The notes under the pieces: generated by a model
Databases searched by the model: none
What the model was told of the DNA's origin: nothing
The model's input: the letters and a program-made list of their open reading frames with translations, nothing else
Translations under genes and position numbers: made by a program
In this document: positions 7,412-8,453 of the stretch, piece by piece
Layout of the letters: each line of letters begins with the position of its first letter
How positions within the stretch are numbered: the first letter of the stretch is position 1
Assembly: GCA_028716065.1 (NCBI GenBank)
Contig: JAQUQN010000044.1
Span: 1 to 8,453, forward strand
DNA: 8,453 bases
Direction of reading: 5' to 3'
Source of the DNA: Candidatus Omnitrophota bacterium
Lineage (GTDB): Bacteria; Omnitrophota; Gorgyraeia; 2-01-FULL-45-10

Positions 7412-7439
7412 TTGAAAAATACGTATTACATGATATACT
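7412..7439 (+). promoter_or_regulatory. Sigma70-type promoter for the small exported protein
   Basis: The -35 box TTGAAA (7412-7417, 5 of 6) and the -10 box TATACT (7434-7439, 5 of 6) are separated by 16 bases. Transcription would begin near the A at 7446, leaving a leader of about 15 bases with AGAAAGGG before the GTG at 7461. The promoter sits just after the stop of the large gene, and no terminator is visible between them, so readthrough is also possible. Confidence 0.55.
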
Positions 7440-7460
7440 TCTTCTATAAGAAAGGGCTTT

Positions 7461-7985
7461 GTGAAGAAGGGAGCGCCTGTAATACTGGCTATCGTCTTTC
7501 TGGCTCAAAGCATTCAATTCCCGCAGGAATTGTCCTGTGAAACCTACGCTCTAAACCCACAGAGTAAAGTAAATTTAACCGAATATAACAGTCTATTCAG
7601 GCACAAATGCGAAGCGGTATGTCTGGCGCTTTTCATCTACAAGATGGATGCTCTCAACGGGTCTTCCAAAAGAGACATCATGGATGAGTATGGCACCTTT
7701 TTGGCCGATTTTGCCGTTAGGTTTGACCTGGAGAATATGGATATGGGAAGGAAGGGTTGGACGCGGTATTACCCTTTTTCTATCGAAGGCAAGGATTTCA
7801 TAGCAAGGGTATTTTTAACCAGGGAACGCGCTCACCGGGTCGAGGTCCCGGTTCTTTTTGAAAGTTCCCTTAAAAAACTACCCATAACTATCCAGATACT
7901 GCCTAACATAAGCAGTATCCTTGAGAGTTGTAAAATAAGACCGCACCGCTACAATTCAGATCTGCCATCCAGGCATAGCGTTTGA
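7461..7985 (+). CDS. Small exported protein of unknown function
   Basis: A 174-residue protein with a GTG start, supported by the purine-rich AGAAAGGG just upstream and a well-placed promoter. Residues 1-26 look like a signal peptide: MKKGAPVILAIVFLAQSIQF then QELSC. The Cys is not in a good lipobox because Glu occupies the position that should be Leu. ETYALNPQSK follows; a 'YALxP' segment just after the signal is a pattern I associate with exported proteins of Omnitrophota-like genomes, from memory. The mature part has a helical first half (KCEAVCLALFIYKMDALNG; DIMDEYGTFLADFAVRFDL), then GWTRYYPFSIEGKDFIARVF and a beta-like stretch KKLPITIQILPNISSIL. This reads as one compact alpha/beta domain. 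I recognise no catalytic motif and assign no function. It is probably its own transcription unit and converges on rpmB 50 bases away. It could relate to the upstream secreted protein, but only proximity supports that. Confidence 0.7.
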   Translation: MKKGAPVILAIVFLAQSIQFPQELSCETYALNPQSKVNLTEYNSLFRHKCEAVCLALFIYKMDALNGSSKRDIMDEYGTFLADFAVRFDLENMDMGRKGWTRYYPFSIEGKDFIARVFLTRERAHRVEVPVLFESSLKKLPITIQILPNISSILESCKIRPHRYNSDLPSRHSV

Positions 7986-8035
7986 AGTATAATATACCCG
8001 CCCTGTATTGAAAAACCCTGATGGATGTGCTAGAA

Positions 8036-8266
8036 TTAGACGGTTTTTATTACTTTGCCGGACTTGAGGCATTTAACGCAGACGGTTATTCTCATGGGTA
8101 CGCCCTTTACGAGGGCGCGGACGGTCTTGAGATTCGGCAGGAACCTGCGCGGTGATATACCGGTTATCTTCTGGCCGACGCCGCCTTTTTTCTTGGCAAG
8201 GCCCCGGCGCGTTATGGTTCTGCCCGCAAGGGGTTTTTTACCGCAAATTTCGCATACTTTTGACAT
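8036..8266 (-). CDS. rpmB: 50S ribosomal protein L28
   Basis: Structural protein of the large ribosomal subunit, 76 residues. It begins MSKVCEICGKKPLAGRTITR and ends near VCVKCLKSGKVIKTV. Cys5, Cys8, Cys63 and Cys66 form two CxxC pairs, so this is the zinc-binding four-cysteine form of L28. The central basic stretch includes ISPRRFLPNLKTVRAL, typical of the family. The reading frame continues 27 codons further upstream to a Met at 8347, but I choose the ATG at 8264-8266. It matches the family N-terminus, it has GGAGAA at 8280-8275 (- strand) 8 bases upstream, and the longer form would run through the recG start. The gene is divergent from recG. No clear terminator is seen in the 50 bases after its stop. 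Confidence 0.95.
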   Translation of the reverse strand: MSKVCEICGKKPLAGRTITRRGLAKKKGGVGQKITGISPRRFLPNLKTVRALVKGVPMRITVCVKCLKSGKVIKTV

Positions 8267-8302
8267 CTTGTCCGTTCTCCGTTTTTTGGTTACAGGGCGA
8301 TT

Positions 8303-8331
8303 ATCGTAGCACACGGATTTAAAATATGCAA
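8303..8331 (-). promoter_or_regulatory. Candidate rpmB promoter overlapping the recG start
   Basis: On the - strand, TTGCAT (8331-8326, 3 of 6) lies 17 bases before TACGAT (8308-8303, 4 of 6). Transcription would begin near 8296, about 30 bases before the rpmB start. The -35 box covers the recG ATG. The match is weak. On the + strand a still weaker recG pair, TTGTCC (8268-8273) and TACAGG (8291-8296), has 17-base spacing; I do not list it separately. Confidence 0.3.
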
Positions 8332-8453
8332 GAAAAAAAAGATACACTCACGACACCAGTACGCTACATAAAGGGCGTGGGGCCCAAGAGGAGCGAAGAA
8401 CTTTCGAGGATAGGCATCAGGACCGTAGAAGAATTATTATATTACCTGCCGTT
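8326..8453 (+). CDS. recG: ATP-dependent DNA helicase RecG, 3' end outside window
   Basis: RecG remodels stalled replication forks and branched DNA using ATP. Only the first 42 codons are present. After MQEKKDTLTT the peptide reads PVRYIKGVGPKRSEELSR, then IGIRTVEELLYYLP. This is the conserved RecG N-terminal signature (KGVGPKxAxxLxxxGIxTVxDLLxxLP) that opens the wedge/OB region; the helicase motifs would lie beyond the right edge. ATG at 8326 is the first start in frame that gives a normal family N-terminus. The SD is weak (CGGAT about 8 bases upstream). Divergent from rpmB, with 59 bases between the two start codons. Confidence 0.9.
   Translation, partial: MQEKKDTLTTPVRYIKGVGPKRSEELSRIGIRTVEELLYYLP

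Noticed and set aside
7896..7918. Inverted repeat ATACTGC / GCAGTAT with a 9-base loop.
   Set aside because: It lies inside the end of the coding sequence at 7461-7985 and lacks a T tract, so it is not a terminator; probably chance.
7988..7993. Perfect TATAAT on the + strand after the small exported gene.
   Set aside because: No -35 box lies at suitable spacing and no + strand gene follows before recG; it is part of a short AT-rich inverted repeat GTATA-A-TATAC.

Overview
The window looks like a chromosomal segment from a Gram-negative-type, uncultured-lineage bacterium. Candidatus Omnitrophota or a relative is my best guess. It rests on the gene style (Pel-type glycosyltransferase, secreted repeat proteins, exported proteins with a 'YALNPQ'-like segment just after the signal peptide), not on a marker gene, so confidence is modest.

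Layout. (1) Positions 1-2776, + strand: the 3' part of a pelF-like GT4 glycosyltransferase gene, cut by the window edge, and a complete pelG-like polysaccharide transporter gene that starts inside the end of pelF. (2) Positions 2777-3020: an intergenic leader with a good sigma70-type promoter, two tandem hairpins (the second a canonical intrinsic terminator) and a 41-codon reading frame whose stop overlaps the next start as ATGA. (3) Positions 3021-7397: a 1458-residue secreted protein. It has a signal peptide, nine tyrosine-rich repeats of about 85 residues, an (alpha/alpha)6-type domain resembling the GH144/glycoamylase group, and a beta-rich C-terminal domain. (4) Positions 7461-7985: a small exported protein of unknown function behind its own promoter. 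(5) Positions 8036-8266, - strand: rpmB (ribosomal protein L28, four-cysteine type). (6) Positions 8326-8453: the first 42 codons of recG, divergent from rpmB.

How the genes may work together. PelF polymerises and PelG exports a polysaccharide across the inner membrane. The secreted protein next door combines an aromatic-rich repeat array with a glycan-hydrolase-like domain, so it could bind, anchor or trim an extracellular or periplasmic glycan, possibly the PelF/PelG product. That link is inferred from adjacency and domain content only; the promoter and terminator between them show it is a separate transcription unit. rpmB and recG are housekeeping genes that mark the return to conserved chromosome.

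The most unusual items are the repeat/hydrolase fusion protein with its higher-order repeat organisation, and the attenuator-like leader in front of it.
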